Assembly (NCBI GenBank): GCA_036501425.1
Contig: DASYAI010000041.1
Coordinates: 21,219 to 85,218 of the forward strand
Origin: DATKRB01 sp036501425
GTDB lineage: Bacteria > Actinomycetota > Acidimicrobiia > Acidimicrobiales > RAAP-2
Length of the DNA stretch: 64,000 nucleotides
Reading direction: 5' to 3'
The notes below the pieces were generated by a model. The model searched no databases. It was not told the DNA's origin and saw only the letters and a program-made list of their open reading frames with translations. A program made the position numbers and the translations under genes. Of this stretch, positions 19,460 through 27,993 are shown one piece after another (position 1 is the first letter of the stretch; each line of letters begins with the position of its first letter).

Positions 19460-21141
19460 CCCGCGGGCGCGGCGGCCGCCCGGGCCGGCGACGGGGGGGC
19501 CGGCGGCGGGGCGAACTCGGTCAGCTCCATCGGCTCGTAGTACCGGCCCGGCTTGGGGTTCACCCACTGGTGACCTCCGTAGCCGGGCGCGTCGAGCAGG
19601 TCCGAGGCGAGGGCCTGGCATTTGGTGCCGAAGCCCTCGTACTGCGGGTACCAGACCAGCCAGATCCGGTGGCTCGAGCCGGCGGCCGCCTCGAGCTGGC
19701 GGGCGAAGGCGGCGGGGTCGGCGCGGGCGGCGACCGCCTTGTAGTCGATCCAGTCGACCAGGTCGGGCGAATTGCCCCGGGGGAACGCCACCTGCCGGAA
19801 CCCCGAGCCGGCGGTCAGCCGGTAGACGGCCGGTCCCAGCTGGTCGGGGCAGTACGCGACCACGTCGCCGGGTTGGGCACGGGCGTGGAGCACGCCGACC
19901 ACCTCGGTGGCCTGGGTTCGCTGGGTCCAGATGTTCTCCACGCTGAGGGCGAGCCCGGCGATGACCGCCACGGTCACCACCAGCGTGCGCACCCGGGCGT
20001 CGGCCAGCGTGCGGGTCCCCACGGCGACCAGCAGGAGCAGCGGGAGGAAGACCACCGAGGCGTAGCGCGGGGAGAAGGCGCTCCGCTCGGCGATCCCACC
20101 GGCCACGGCGGCCGTCAAGGTGAGCACCACCACCAGGGCCATGGCCCGGGTGGGTCGCCGGGTCCGGATGTCGAGGTCGATGTGCCACCGGTCGCGGGCC
20201 AGGCCGAACAGGGCCAGAAAGGCGAGGAGCAGGTAGAGCAGGGCGAGCAGCCGGCCCTGGTTCGACCCGGCCGCCGAAAGGGTGGCCTGGTTGTCGGTGA
20301 ACCCGGTGACGGCGTTGAGCACGGCGGCGAAGTTCGGCGGCGGGGCCCACGGGGTGCCGGTGTGCTGGGACTGGAAGAAGAAGGTGGGCACCCACGGCAC
20401 GAAGGCGACCACGCCCACCACCACCGCCCCCAGCGCCCCGACGGCGTGCCGTCGTCGGGTGCCCTCGGCCCGCCAGGCCGCGAACGCCAGGAGCAGGCCG
20501 ACCACCGCCACCAGGTAGACCGACCAGTACTGGGCATAGAGCAGCGCCGCCACGCTCAGCGCCACGGCCACCAGGTTCCCCGGTCGGGGCCGGCGCAGTG
20601 CCCGGTCGAGGGCGAGGTAGCCGCAGCCGGTCAGGGCGATGACGAGGGCGTACATCCGCACCTCGGTCGAGTAGTAGACGGCGAAGGGGGCCGAGGCGCT
20701 GAGGGCGAGCATCACCGCCGCGACGCCGCGCCCGCCGAACCGTCGGCCGGTGAACCAGGCGATCGGCAGCGTGAGGACGCCGATGACGCCGGACAGGGAT
20801 CGGACGGCCTCGTCGGAGGTGCCGAAGACCCGGATCCAGAAGTGCAGCAGGACGTAGTACAGCGGCGGCGCGCCGTCCTCGCGCAGCGCGGCGTGCAGCG
20901 AGCGCAGCGGGAGGCGGGCGATGTCGACGGTCAGGGCCTCGTCCAACCAGAGGGCCGAGCGGGTCCAGAAGCGCAGGACCAGGCCGGCGACCACCGCCGC
21001 GCCCAGACCGGCGACGGCCAGCCGCAGTGGCCAGCCGGTCAGGGCGTGGGGGGCCGCGCCCTCGTCGACCTCATCGGGGAGGTCGGTGGCGGTCCGATTT
21101 GAGGCGGGGCCGTCTGGGCCGGCGCGGACGTCGATAGCCAT
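19456..21141 (-). CDS. GT39-like (dolichyl-phosphate-mannose:protein mannosyltransferase type) membrane protein
   Basis: A 561-residue GT-C membrane protein with about ten hydrophobic segments. WLDEALTVDIARLPL (near residue 65) carries the catalytic DE pair of the GT39/ArnT family, followed by GAPPLYYVLLHFWIRVFG. The C-terminal 130 residues form a soluble outer domain. It should transfer a sugar from a polyprenyl phosphate to a protein or glycan outside the membrane. The ATG start (MAIDVRAG) is preferred over a GTG three codons upstream. It starts 27 bases after rpsA on the same strand, so it may be expressed from the ribosomal-protein transcript, which is an unusual link. Its stop overlaps the PIG-V-like start. 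Confidence 0.8.
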   Translation of the reverse strand: MAIDVRAGPDGPASNRTATDLPDEVDEGAAPHALTGWPLRLAVAGLGAAVVAGLVLRFWTRSALWLDEALTVDIARLPLRSLHAALREDGAPPLYYVLLHFWIRVFGTSDEAVRSLSGVIGVLTLPIAWFTGRRFGGRGVAAVMLALSASAPFAVYYSTEVRMYALVIALTGCGYLALDRALRRPRPGNLVAVALSVAALLYAQYWSVYLVAVVGLLLAFAAWRAEGTRRRHAVGALGAVVVGVVAFVPWVPTFFFQSQHTGTPWAPPPNFAAVLNAVTGFTDNQATLSAAGSNQGRLLALLYLLLAFLALFGLARDRWHIDLDIRTRRPTRAMALVVVLTLTAAVAGGIAERSAFSPRYASVVFLPLLLLVAVGTRTLADARVRTLVVTVAVIAGLALSVENIWTQRTQATEVVGVLHARAQPGDVVAYCPDQLGPAVYRLTAGSGFRQVAFPRGNSPDLVDWIDYKAVAARADPAAFARQLEAAAGSSHRIWLVWYPQYEGFGTKCQALASDLLDAPGYGGHQWVNPKPGRYYEPMELTEFAPPPAPPSPARAAAAPAG

Positions 21142-21168
21142 GGTCCACACCCCGCACGGGGGCGGCGG

Positions 21169-22575
21169 TCAGACCTCGGTGCTGCCGGGCGGGGTCGAGT
21201 CGGTCTCGGCCGGGACGCCGGAGCTCTCGTCGCCCGGGACCGGGTCGGCGGGTGCCGCGGCGGCCGCGGGCTGCTCGGTGACGAACTCGGCCCAGGCCGC
21301 CTGGGCCTCGGTCTCCGGGGTGAACTCGGCATCGCTGTAGTCGAAGCCACCGATGTAGTTGCCCTCTTCGTCGTACGCGTGGGCCCCGAAGGCCTCGCGG
21401 TACTCCTCGGAGACCTCCCCCCCCTCGGCCGCCTGCTTGATCGACAGGCTGATGCGTCGCCGCTGGAGGTCGATGTCGATGATCTTGACCCACAGCTCCT
21501 CGCCCGGGCTGACCACCTGCTCGGGGACGTCCACGTGATGGGCGGCCATCTCCGAGATGTGCACGAGGCCTTCGATGCCGTCGCCCACCTGGACGAAGGC
21601 ACCGAAGGGGACCAGCTTGGTGATCCGCCCGTAGACCAGCTGCCCCACCTGGTGGCCGTCGGCGAACTCCTGCCACGGGTCCTGCTGGGTGGCCTTGAGC
21701 GACAGGCTGATGCGTTCCTTGTCGAGATCGACGTCGAGCACCTCGACGTCGATCTCCTGGCCGACCTGCACCACCGAGGAGGGATGGTCGACGTGCTTCC
21801 AGCTCAACTCGGACACGTGGACCAGGCCGTCCATCCCGCCCAGGTCGACGAAGGCACCGAAGTTGACCACCGACGACACGACGCCGCGTCGGCGCTCGCC
21901 CGGCCGCAGGTTGGCCAGGAAGTCGCCCCGCTGCTCCTTCTGCGCCTCCTCGAGCCACGCGCGGCGCGACAACACGACGTTGTTGCGGTTCCGGTCGAGC
22001 TCGATGATCTTGGCCTCGATGACCCGGCCGACGTACGGCTGGAGCTCGCGCACCCGGCGCAGCTCGACCAGCGAGGCCGGCAGGAAGCCGCGCAGCCCGA
22101 TGTCGACGATCAGGCCGCCCTTGACCACCTCGATCACCGGGCCCTTGACCACCTCGTCGGAGTCCTTCAGCTTCTCGATGGTCGACCAGGCCCGCTCGTA
22201 CTGGGCCCGCTTCTTGGAGAGGACCAGCCGGCCCTCCTTGTCCTCCTTCTGGAGGACAAGGGCCTCGACGTGGTCGCCCAGCGCCACGATCTCCTCGGGG
22301 TGGACGTCGTTGCGGATCGAGAGCTCGCGGGCGGGGATGACGCCCTCGGACTTGAAGCCGATGTCGAGCAGGACCTCGTCCCGATCGATCTTGACGACGG
22401 TTCCCTCCACGATGTCACCGTCGTCGAACTCGACGATGGTGGCGGCCATCATCTCCTCGAGCTGGGAACCCGACAGGTCGTCCACGGTGATCGTCCGCGG
22501 GATGTAGTGACCCTCGGGGTCGAAGTTCCCCATCGGCTCGTCGGACAGCAGGACCGCAGAACGCACGTCGACCAT
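21169..22575 (-). CDS. rpsA: 30S ribosomal protein S1
   Basis: A 468-residue S1 protein, which binds mRNA on the small ribosomal subunit. Four S1 RNA-binding domains are visible at about 42-120, 138-205, 222-297 and 308-384; repeated cores are FGAFVDLGGMDGLVHVSEL and FGAFVQVGDGIEGLVHISEM. Four domains is the usual actinobacterial form (six in E. coli). The acidic, alanine-rich tail after 400 is also typical. The ATG at MVDVRSAV is chosen; an ATG 14 codons later (MGNFDPEG) is possible, and neither has a strong ribosome-binding site. The gene follows polA by 107 bases and precedes the glycan genes by 27. Confidence 0.95.
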   Translation of the reverse strand: MVDVRSAVLLSDEPMGNFDPEGHYIPRTITVDDLSGSQLEEMMAATIVEFDDGDIVEGTVVKIDRDEVLLDIGFKSEGVIPARELSIRNDVHPEEIVALGDHVEALVLQKEDKEGRLVLSKKRAQYERAWSTIEKLKDSDEVVKGPVIEVVKGGLIVDIGLRGFLPASLVELRRVRELQPYVGRVIEAKIIELDRNRNNVVLSRRAWLEEAQKEQRGDFLANLRPGERRRGVVSSVVNFGAFVDLGGMDGLVHVSELSWKHVDHPSSVVQVGQEIDVEVLDVDLDKERISLSLKATQQDPWQEFADGHQVGQLVYGRITKLVPFGAFVQVGDGIEGLVHISEMAAHHVDVPEQVVSPGEELWVKIIDIDLQRRRISLSIKQAAEGGEVSEEYREAFGAHAYDEEGNYIGGFDYSDAEFTPETEAQAAWAEFVTEQPAAAAAPADPVPGDESSGVPAETDSTPPGSTEV

Positions 22576-22657
22576 GGATGGGCGCTCGCTTTCGGGGTGG
22601 CCGCACCGGGACCGGAGAGGAACAAGGGCCTGGTCGCCGGTGCCGACGAGGCACCGC

Positions 22658-22663
22658 AGGTTA
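22658..22663 (-). promoter_or_regulatory. Candidate -10 element of rpsA
   Basis: TAACCT on the minus strand lies in the 107-base polA-rpsA spacer and would give an rpsA leader of about 75 bases, long for this window. S1 genes are often controlled through their own leader, but I see no structure that shows this here. Confidence 0.3.
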
Positions 22664-22682
22664 CCACCGGGGCCGCGGCTGC

Positions 22683-25538
22683 TCAGGCGCCGCCCTTCGC
22701 CGCCGCCCACGAGTCGCCCCAGGCCATCGACACGGCGAGAGGCACCGACAGCTGGGCCGCACCGAGGAGGGCGTCGGAGGTGAGGGCGGCCACCGCCTCG
22801 GTCTCGGCCGCGGCCGCCTCGACGATCACCTCGTCGTGCACCTGGAGCACCAGGCGGCTTGCCAGTCCCCGGCTCTCGAGGGCGGCGTCGAGCCGCACGA
22901 GGGCCGTCTTGAACAGGTCGGCCGCCAGCCCCTGGATCCCGGCGTTCATCGCCTGGCGCTCCGCTGCCTGGCGCACCCGGTAGTTGCGCTCGGCCAGCTC
23001 GGGGAGGGGGCGCTTGCGGCCGAGCTCGGTCCGGGTGAAGCCCCGGGCCCTGGCCTCGGTCACCGTCCGGTCCATGTACCGGCGGACCTCGGGGAACGCG
23101 TCGAAGTAGCGGGCCATGATCTCGTTCGCCTCGTCGACGCCCGTCGCCAGTCGCCGGGCGAGCCCGAAGGCCTCCATGCCGTAGGCCAGCCCGTAGGACA
23201 CCATCTTCGCCCGTTCCCGCTGGGTGTGGGTGACCTCGTCGGGCGGCACCCCGTAGACGCCGGCGGCCACCGTCCGGTGGACGTCCGCCCCGGTCCGGAA
23301 CGCCTCGACGAGGCCCGGGTCCCCCGACAGGTGGGCGATCACCCGCAGCTCGATCTGGTCGTAGTCGGCCACCAGGAACCGGTCGCCGGCGGCGGGGACG
23401 AAGGCCCGTCGGAACCGGCGTCCCCCCTCGGTTCGCACCGGGATGTTGTGGAGGTTGGGACGGTCCGAGGAGAGCCGCCCGGTCCGGGCGACCGTCTGGC
23501 GGAACGAGGCGTGGATCCGCCCGTCGGCCTGCACCTCGCCCAGCAGGCTCTCGCCGTAGGTCGAGCGGAGCTTCTCGACCTCGCGGTAGCGCAGCAGGGC
23601 GTCGACCACCGGGTGCGCGTCGCGCAGCAGCTCGAGGGTGGCGGCGTCGGTGGAGTACCCGGTCTTGGTCTTGCGGCCCGGGGTCAGCCCCAACTCGTCG
23701 TAGAGGACGGTGCGCAGCTGAGGGGTCGAGTTCACGTTGAAGCCGTGGCCCGCCAGCAGGTGGATCTCGGCCTCGAGCGCGCCGACGTGGCCGGCCAGCT
23801 CGTCGGCGATCCGCCGGAGCTCGACCGTGTCGACCCCGATCCCCACCACCTCCATCCGGGCCAGCACCCGCACCAGCGGAACCTCGACCTCGTCGTGGAG
23901 GACCCTGAGCCCGTCGGCCTCCAGCCGATCGAGCAGGGGTCGGCGGAGCCGGGCCACGGTGGCCGCTTCGGCCGCCGCCCCCGTGGCGGGGTCGAGCGGC
24001 TCGGTCCCGCCGGCCCCCTCGGCCACCTCGGTCCCGAGGGACAGCTGACCGGTGACCGGGGCGGGGCTCGCTCCCCCGCCCGCCTGCCCCACCGGGCCCC
24101 CCACCACCGCCTCCAGCGAGTAGTCACCGCTGGAGGGATCGAGGAGGTACGCCGCCACGGCAGTGTCCATCGCCAGGGTCCGGCAGTCCATGCCGAGCGG
24201 CAACAGGGAGCGGAAGAGCTCCTTGGCGTGGTGGGCGACGATCGAGGCCTGTCCGAGGGACGTGGCCAGGGCAGCCCGGGTGTCGGGCTCCGTCAGGCGG
24301 TCCCTGTCCAGCCAGACGGCCAGGGAAGGAACGGCCAGCGCCAGGCCGCCGAGGTCGCTCCGGCCGGGGTCGCCCGCCCAGCGCCCAGCCACCCCGATCA
24401 GCGCGTCCGACCCGGGCTCGCCGGCTCCGGCCATCTCGACCAGCCGGTCGAGCGCCGCCCGCGCCTCGGCGGCGCTCGCCGGGTGCTCGACCACCTCGGG
24501 CGCCGCGCCGTCGACGAGCGGGCCGACCGGTCGGGCTTCGAGCCCGTCGGTCCCTTGGGGCACGCCCGCCGCGCCGGGGGCCGCCTCGGGCCTCACCGGG
24601 GCCTCGGGCAGGCTCGAGCCCGGACCGGGCGGGCCGAAGGACCCGTCGGCGAGCATCGGGAGCAGGCGCTGCCAGATGCTGCGGAGCTCGAGGCGGTCGA
24701 ACGCCGCCTCGGCGTCGGCCAGCTGCCAGCCGCCGAGCGCCAGGTCGGGCACGGTGGTGGAGATCGGGACATCGCGCACCAGCCGCATCACCCGGGCGTT
24801 GGTGAGGGCCAGTTCCTGGTACTCGGCCAGGTTGGCCCGCAGCCGGGGGCTGAGCGTCTGGAGGTTGGCGAAGATCCCCTCGAGGTCCCCGTGCTCGCCC
24901 AGCAGCCGCGCGGCCGTCTTCTCGCCCACCCCCGGCACCCCGGGGAGGTTGTCGGACGGATCGCCGCGCAGGGCGGCCAGCATCGGGTAGGAGGGCGGGC
25001 GGACGCCGGTGCGCGCCTCGACACCCGCTTCGTCGTAGAGGGTGTAGTCGCTCACCCCCCGCCGGTTGTACAGGACCCGGACGTGGGGGTCCTCGACCAG
25101 CTGGAGGCAGTCCCGGTCCCCGGTGACCACCACGACGTCGGAGCCGAGGTCGCGGGCCTCGGTGGCGAGGGTGGCGAGCACGTCGTCGGCTTCGTAGCCC
25201 GGGGCCCCGATCACCGGGATCCCGAGCGTGGCGAGGATCTCGCGCACCATGTCGAATTGCGGGAGCAGATCGTCGGGCGTCGCCGCGCGCCCCGCCTTGT
25301 AGTCGCTCACCAGCTCGTCGCGGAAGGTCCCCCCCGGCAGGTCGAAGGCCACCCCCACCCCGCTCGGGTGCTGCTCGCGCACCAGGTAGACGACCATGGA
25401 GAGGAAGCCGTGGACCGCATTGGTGACCACGCCCGCCGTGGTGGCCAGCTCGGCCGGCAGGGCGAAGTAGGCCCGGTAGACGAGCGACATCCCGTCGAGC
25501 AGCAGGACTGGCCTGGCGTCGGTCGCGGGCTCGGCCAC
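22683..25538 (-). CDS. polA: DNA polymerase I
   Basis: A 951-residue Pol I for Okazaki-fragment processing and repair synthesis. The N-terminal 5'-3' nuclease (about 10-300) has LLLDGMSLVYRAYFAL, GYEADDVLATLA and the helix-hairpin-helix PGVPGVGEKTAARLL. The middle region lacks the acidic residues of the proofreading 3'-5' exonuclease, as in mycobacterial Pol I. The polymerase domain has motif A DYDQIELRVIAHLSGD, motif B RERAKMVSYGLAYGM and motif C QVHDEVIVEA. A proline/alanine-rich insert near 300-345 is longer than in many homologues. The GTG start lies 19 bases downstream of the pdtaR stop, so the two are probably co-transcribed. Confidence 0.98.
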   Translation of the reverse strand: MAEPATDARPVLLLDGMSLVYRAYFALPAELATTAGVVTNAVHGFLSMVVYLVREQHPSGVGVAFDLPGGTFRDELVSDYKAGRAATPDDLLPQFDMVREILATLGIPVIGAPGYEADDVLATLATEARDLGSDVVVVTGDRDCLQLVEDPHVRVLYNRRGVSDYTLYDEAGVEARTGVRPPSYPMLAALRGDPSDNLPGVPGVGEKTAARLLGEHGDLEGIFANLQTLSPRLRANLAEYQELALTNARVMRLVRDVPISTTVPDLALGGWQLADAEAAFDRLELRSIWQRLLPMLADGSFGPPGPGSSLPEAPVRPEAAPGAAGVPQGTDGLEARPVGPLVDGAAPEVVEHPASAAEARAALDRLVEMAGAGEPGSDALIGVAGRWAGDPGRSDLGGLALAVPSLAVWLDRDRLTEPDTRAALATSLGQASIVAHHAKELFRSLLPLGMDCRTLAMDTAVAAYLLDPSSGDYSLEAVVGGPVGQAGGGASPAPVTGQLSLGTEVAEGAGGTEPLDPATGAAAEAATVARLRRPLLDRLEADGLRVLHDEVEVPLVRVLARMEVVGIGVDTVELRRIADELAGHVGALEAEIHLLAGHGFNVNSTPQLRTVLYDELGLTPGRKTKTGYSTDAATLELLRDAHPVVDALLRYREVEKLRSTYGESLLGEVQADGRIHASFRQTVARTGRLSSDRPNLHNIPVRTEGGRRFRRAFVPAAGDRFLVADYDQIELRVIAHLSGDPGLVEAFRTGADVHRTVAAGVYGVPPDEVTHTQRERAKMVSYGLAYGMEAFGLARRLATGVDEANEIMARYFDAFPEVRRYMDRTVTEARARGFTRTELGRKRPLPELAERNYRVRQAAERQAMNAGIQGLAADLFKTALVRLDAALESRGLASRLVLQVHDEVIVEAAAAETEAVAALTSDALLGAAQLSVPLAVSMAWGDSWAAAKGGA

Positions 25539-25557
25539 GCTCAGTGTCTCCGGTGGC

Positions 25558-26217
25558 TCAGGGCGCGAGGGTGCCGTCGACGACCTGCTGGGCGACCTCG
25601 CGCATGCGGGTACGCGAGCGCATCGCCGTGCGCTGGATGAAGGCGAAGGCGTCGCCCTCGCTCAGCTCGTCGCGGTCCATGAGGATCGCCTTGGCCTCGT
25701 CGACCATCCGGCGGGTGGCGATCTTGTCCTCCGCCACCCCGGCAGTGGCCAGCGCCTCCTCCTCGATCGCCCATTCCTGGCGGCACGTGGCCAGCACGCC
25801 CTCGATGGCCGGCAGGAGCTCGGTCCGGCGGAAGGGCTTGACCAGGTAGGCGGCGACCCCGGCGTCCCGGGCCTCTTCGATCAGGTCCCGCTGGCTGAAG
25901 GCGGTGAGGACGAGCACCGCCACCTTGTGGCGCGACGTGATCTGGCGGGCGGCGCGCACGCCGTCCATGCCCGGCATCTTCACGTCGAGGATGACCAGGT
26001 CCGGGTGGAAGGCGTCGACCAGTGCCACCGCCTCGTCGCCCCGCCCCGTCTCCCCCACGACCTCGTACCCGGCGCTCTGGAGCATCTCCTTCAGGTCGAG
26101 GCGGATGATCGCCTCGTCCTCGGCGATGACCACCCTGGTGCTGGCGGCCCGGCCCCCGCCCGGTCCTCCCCTGCGTCCGGTGACCGTCGGCTCCGCGCTC
26201 GTCGCCTCGGTGCTCAT
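25558..26217 (-). CDS. pdtaR: ANTAR-domain response regulator (PdtaR-like)
   Basis: A 219-residue RNA-binding response regulator. The receiver domain (about 28-145) has the acidic pocket EDE, phosphoacceptor Asp78 in LVILDVKMPG, and lysine in VKPF. The ANTAR domain (about 150-210) opens with EDKIATRRMVDEAKAILM, the conserved helix that binds paired RNA hexaloops to stop premature transcription ending. It matches mycobacterial Rv1626/PdtaR in domain order and in lying just upstream of polA and rpsA. Its partner kinase PdtaS is not in the window. Residues 1-25 form a Gly/Arg-rich extension. The ATG overlaps the preceding stop as ATGA. Confidence 0.93.
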   Translation of the reverse strand: MSTEATSAEPTVTGRRGGPGGGRAASTRVVIAEDEAIIRLDLKEMLQSAGYEVVGETGRGDEAVALVDAFHPDLVILDVKMPGMDGVRAARQITSRHKVAVLVLTAFSQRDLIEEARDAGVAAYLVKPFRRTELLPAIEGVLATCRQEWAIEEEALATAGVAEDKIATRRMVDEAKAILMDRDELSEGDAFAFIQRTAMRSRTRMREVAQQVVDGTLAP

Positions 26218-26507
26218 GGCCGACCGGGCCCCACGCGCATCAGCAGCTCGTCCTGCCGTCGCTGGAGGTCGCCCAACGTGTCGAGCAGCGCCTGGCGGGC
26301 GCGCACCAGCACGTCGGCGTGCCGTCGCGCCTCGTCGTAGTCCCGGGCGGCGAGCGGGGTCTCGGCGACCAGCGAGCGGATCCGGGCGTCGTCCGCCGCG
26401 TCGGACATCACGTCCAGCTGCTCGTCGATCACTGCCAGCTCGCCCCGCGCCCGCACCAGGCGTTCGTGGACGTCGCGGATGCGGCGCTCGAGGAGGAGGC
26501 GTTGCAT
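26214..26507 (-). CDS. Small coiled-coil protein of unknown function, upstream of pdtaR
   Basis: A 97-residue, highly charged, probably all-helical protein with heptad-like spacing (MQRLLLERRIRDVHERL, then VIDEQLDVM and RRHADVLVRARQALLDTLGDL). No signal peptide or membrane segment is seen, and I do not recognise the family. Its stop overlaps the pdtaR start by four bases, so the two are translationally coupled and may act together, for example as a helper of the antitermination regulator; that is inference. The ATG lies 9 bases downstream of a TAGACT hexamer, which suggests a very short or absent leader. It is probably the first gene of the unit leading into pdtaR-polA. Confidence 0.75.
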   Translation of the reverse strand: MQRLLLERRIRDVHERLVRARGELAVIDEQLDVMSDAADDARIRSLVAETPLAARDYDEARRHADVLVRARQALLDTLGDLQRRQDELLMRVGPGRP

Positions 26508-26516
26508 GGTCCCGAG

Positions 26517-26522
26517 AGTCTA
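26517..26522 (-). promoter_or_regulatory. Candidate -10 element for the pdtaR-polA unit
   Basis: TAGACT on the minus strand ends 9 bases before the ATG of the 97-residue protein. No Shine-Dalgarno lies between, so a leaderless or nearly leaderless RNA is likely. Confidence 0.45.
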
Positions 26523-26584
26523 CGTCCGCTCTCCCCGTCCATATCGCCGGCTCGGGCGTCCCGGGGGCGGTGCCGTCGGGGCGG

Positions 26585-26648
26585 CTCGGACCTGTTCAGG
26601 CCGGGCCGTCGTAGGGCTCGGGCCGGTTCAGCCCGGGCCCTTGTAGGG
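26585..26648. repeat. Two tandem 32-base copies at the menC 3' end
   Basis: The last bases of menC, including its stop codon, are followed directly by a second copy of the same 32 bases with about 27 identities. The copy reads CCCTACGACGGCCCGGCCTG on the minus strand against CCCTACAAGGGCCCGGGCTG in the gene. The divergence shows the duplication is not brand new. Confidence 0.75.
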
Positions 26649-27809
26649 CACCCAGAGCGTGCGCCCGGGCTCGGACCACCGCTCGAGCCGGTCCGGGTCT
26701 GGTGGCGGCGCGACCCCGGGCCCTCGATGGAGCGCGACCCGGCCGTCGAGCGGCGCCGGGTAGTCGAACGGATCCTCCACCAGGTAGGACCCGGGTGCCG
26801 ACAGGTCCCCCGGAAGTGAGAAGCCGGGCAGCGCCGCCAACGACGCGTTCACGGTCCGGCCCAGGCCGCACTCGAAGAAGCCCCCGACGAACGCCGGGAC
26901 GCCTGCGGTGGCGCAGGCCGCCTGCGCCACCTGCGTGGCGAACACGCCCCCCAGGCGGGACGGCTTGAGGCACGCCACCGCGCAGGCGCCGTAGCGCAGG
27001 GCGTCCTGGACCCTCCTCGTGGTGGACAACGACTCGTCGAGGCAGATCGGGGTAGCCAATCGGGCCCCCAGCAGGGCATGGGAGGGCAGGTCGGCGGGGG
27101 GAAGCGGTTGCTCGATGCAGGCCAGCCCCAGCGGGTCGAGCTCGGCAAGCCGGCGCGCGTCGGCCGCCCCCGTGGCGTCGAGGCGGTAGGCGCCGTTGGC
27201 GTCGGCCTGCAACGCCAGGTCGGGGTGCGCCGTTCGCAGCGCGGTGAGCGGCTCGAGGTCCCACCCGGGCTCGATCTTGACCCGGACCCGCCGGAAGCCC
27301 TCGGCGGCGAGCCGCCCGACTGCACCGAGCAGCGTGCCCAACCGGCGGTCGGCAGGGATGCCGACCATCGCCCCGGCCTCCACCGAGCGCGGCACGGGGC
27401 CGGCCGAGCCGTTCAGGGTGAACAGTCGGTCCACCAGCGATCCGCCGGCCTGACGGAGCTCGATGTCGAGTACGGCCATCTCGAGCACTGCCGCGGCCGA
27501 CCGCGCCTCGGGTGAGCCGGCGAGCAGGGCCGTGATCCGCGACGCCTCGGGCAGCACCCCGCCCCGGGCCGAGGTGGCCACCGCCAGTCGGGGCAGGGTC
27601 ACTTCGACCAGTTCGCGCCACACCTGGTCGAGCGGAGGATCCACCGCCGTTCCGGCCGCCATGGCCGCACCCTCGCCCCAACCCTCGCCGGCGTCGGTGA
27701 CTACTCGCAGGACGATGGCCGGCCGGATCCGGTGGGTGCCGGCGGATGTTCCGATTGGCTCGCGGAAGGCGAGTGTCAGGGTGCGCAGCTCGACCCCGAG
27801 GAGGCGCAT
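26628..27809 (-). CDS. menC: o-Succinylbenzoate synthase
   Basis: A 393-residue enolase-superfamily enzyme that dehydrates SHCHC to o-succinylbenzoate in menaquinone synthesis. The metal-binding and catalytic set is complete: KIEPG (catalytic lysine region), DANGAY (Asp), CIEQPL (Glu), CLDESL (Asp-Glu) and CLKPSRLGG (general-base lysine). Related acylamino-acid racemases share this set, so that is the main alternative; menG and menF elsewhere in the window favour MenC. The ATG giving MRLLGVELRTL is chosen; a GTG four codons upstream is possible. It is divergent from tRNA-Leu. Its 3' end is duplicated in tandem just after the stop. Confidence 0.85.
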   Translation of the reverse strand: MRLLGVELRTLTLAFREPIGTSAGTHRIRPAIVLRVVTDAGEGWGEGAAMAAGTAVDPPLDQVWRELVEVTLPRLAVATSARGGVLPEASRITALLAGSPEARSAAAVLEMAVLDIELRQAGGSLVDRLFTLNGSAGPVPRSVEAGAMVGIPADRRLGTLLGAVGRLAAEGFRRVRVKIEPGWDLEPLTALRTAHPDLALQADANGAYRLDATGAADARRLAELDPLGLACIEQPLPPADLPSHALLGARLATPICLDESLSTTRRVQDALRYGACAVACLKPSRLGGVFATQVAQAACATAGVPAFVGGFFECGLGRTVNASLAALPGFSLPGDLSAPGSYLVEDPFDYPAPLDGRVALHRGPGVAPPPDPDRLERWSEPGRTLWVPYKGPG

Positions 27810-27839
27810 CCTCAGGCCCACCGCGCGCCGCGCCGCCGG

Positions 27840-27845
27840 TAGTGT
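27840..27845 (+). promoter_or_regulatory. Candidate -10 element of tRNA-Leu
   Basis: TAGTGT lies 10 bases before the mature 5' end of the tRNA, in the 46-base spacer that separates it from the divergent menC. Confidence 0.4.
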
Positions 27846-27855
27846 CTGCCCGCCG

Positions 27856-27939
27856 GCCCGGATGGCGGAATCGGTAGACGCGGAGGCCTCAAAAGCCTTT
27901 GCCCGAAAGGGCGTGCGGGTTCGAGTCCCGCTCCGGGCA
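27856..27939 (+). tRNA. tRNA-Leu (anticodon CAA, reads UUG)
   Basis: The 84 bases fold as a class II tRNA. The acceptor stem GCCCGGA pairs with TCCGGGC, followed by discriminator A. The anticodon stem GAGGC/GCCTT encloses loop CTCAAAA with CAA in the anticodon place. A long variable arm (GCCC-GAAA-GGGC) marks it as a leucine-type tRNA. The T arm is GCGGG-TTCGAGT-CCCGC. CCA is not encoded; the gene is followed by CGC. It ends 54 bases before the converging acyl-CoA dehydrogenase gene. Confidence 0.97.
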
Positions 27940-27993
27940 CGCGGTGCTGGTGGACGGCCGCCCCCCCGGGGCCGGCGAGCGCTGCCCCGAGGG

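Noticed and set aside
27954..27975. Terminator after tRNA-Leu
   Set aside because: The G/C blocks there pair only imperfectly and there is no T-run.
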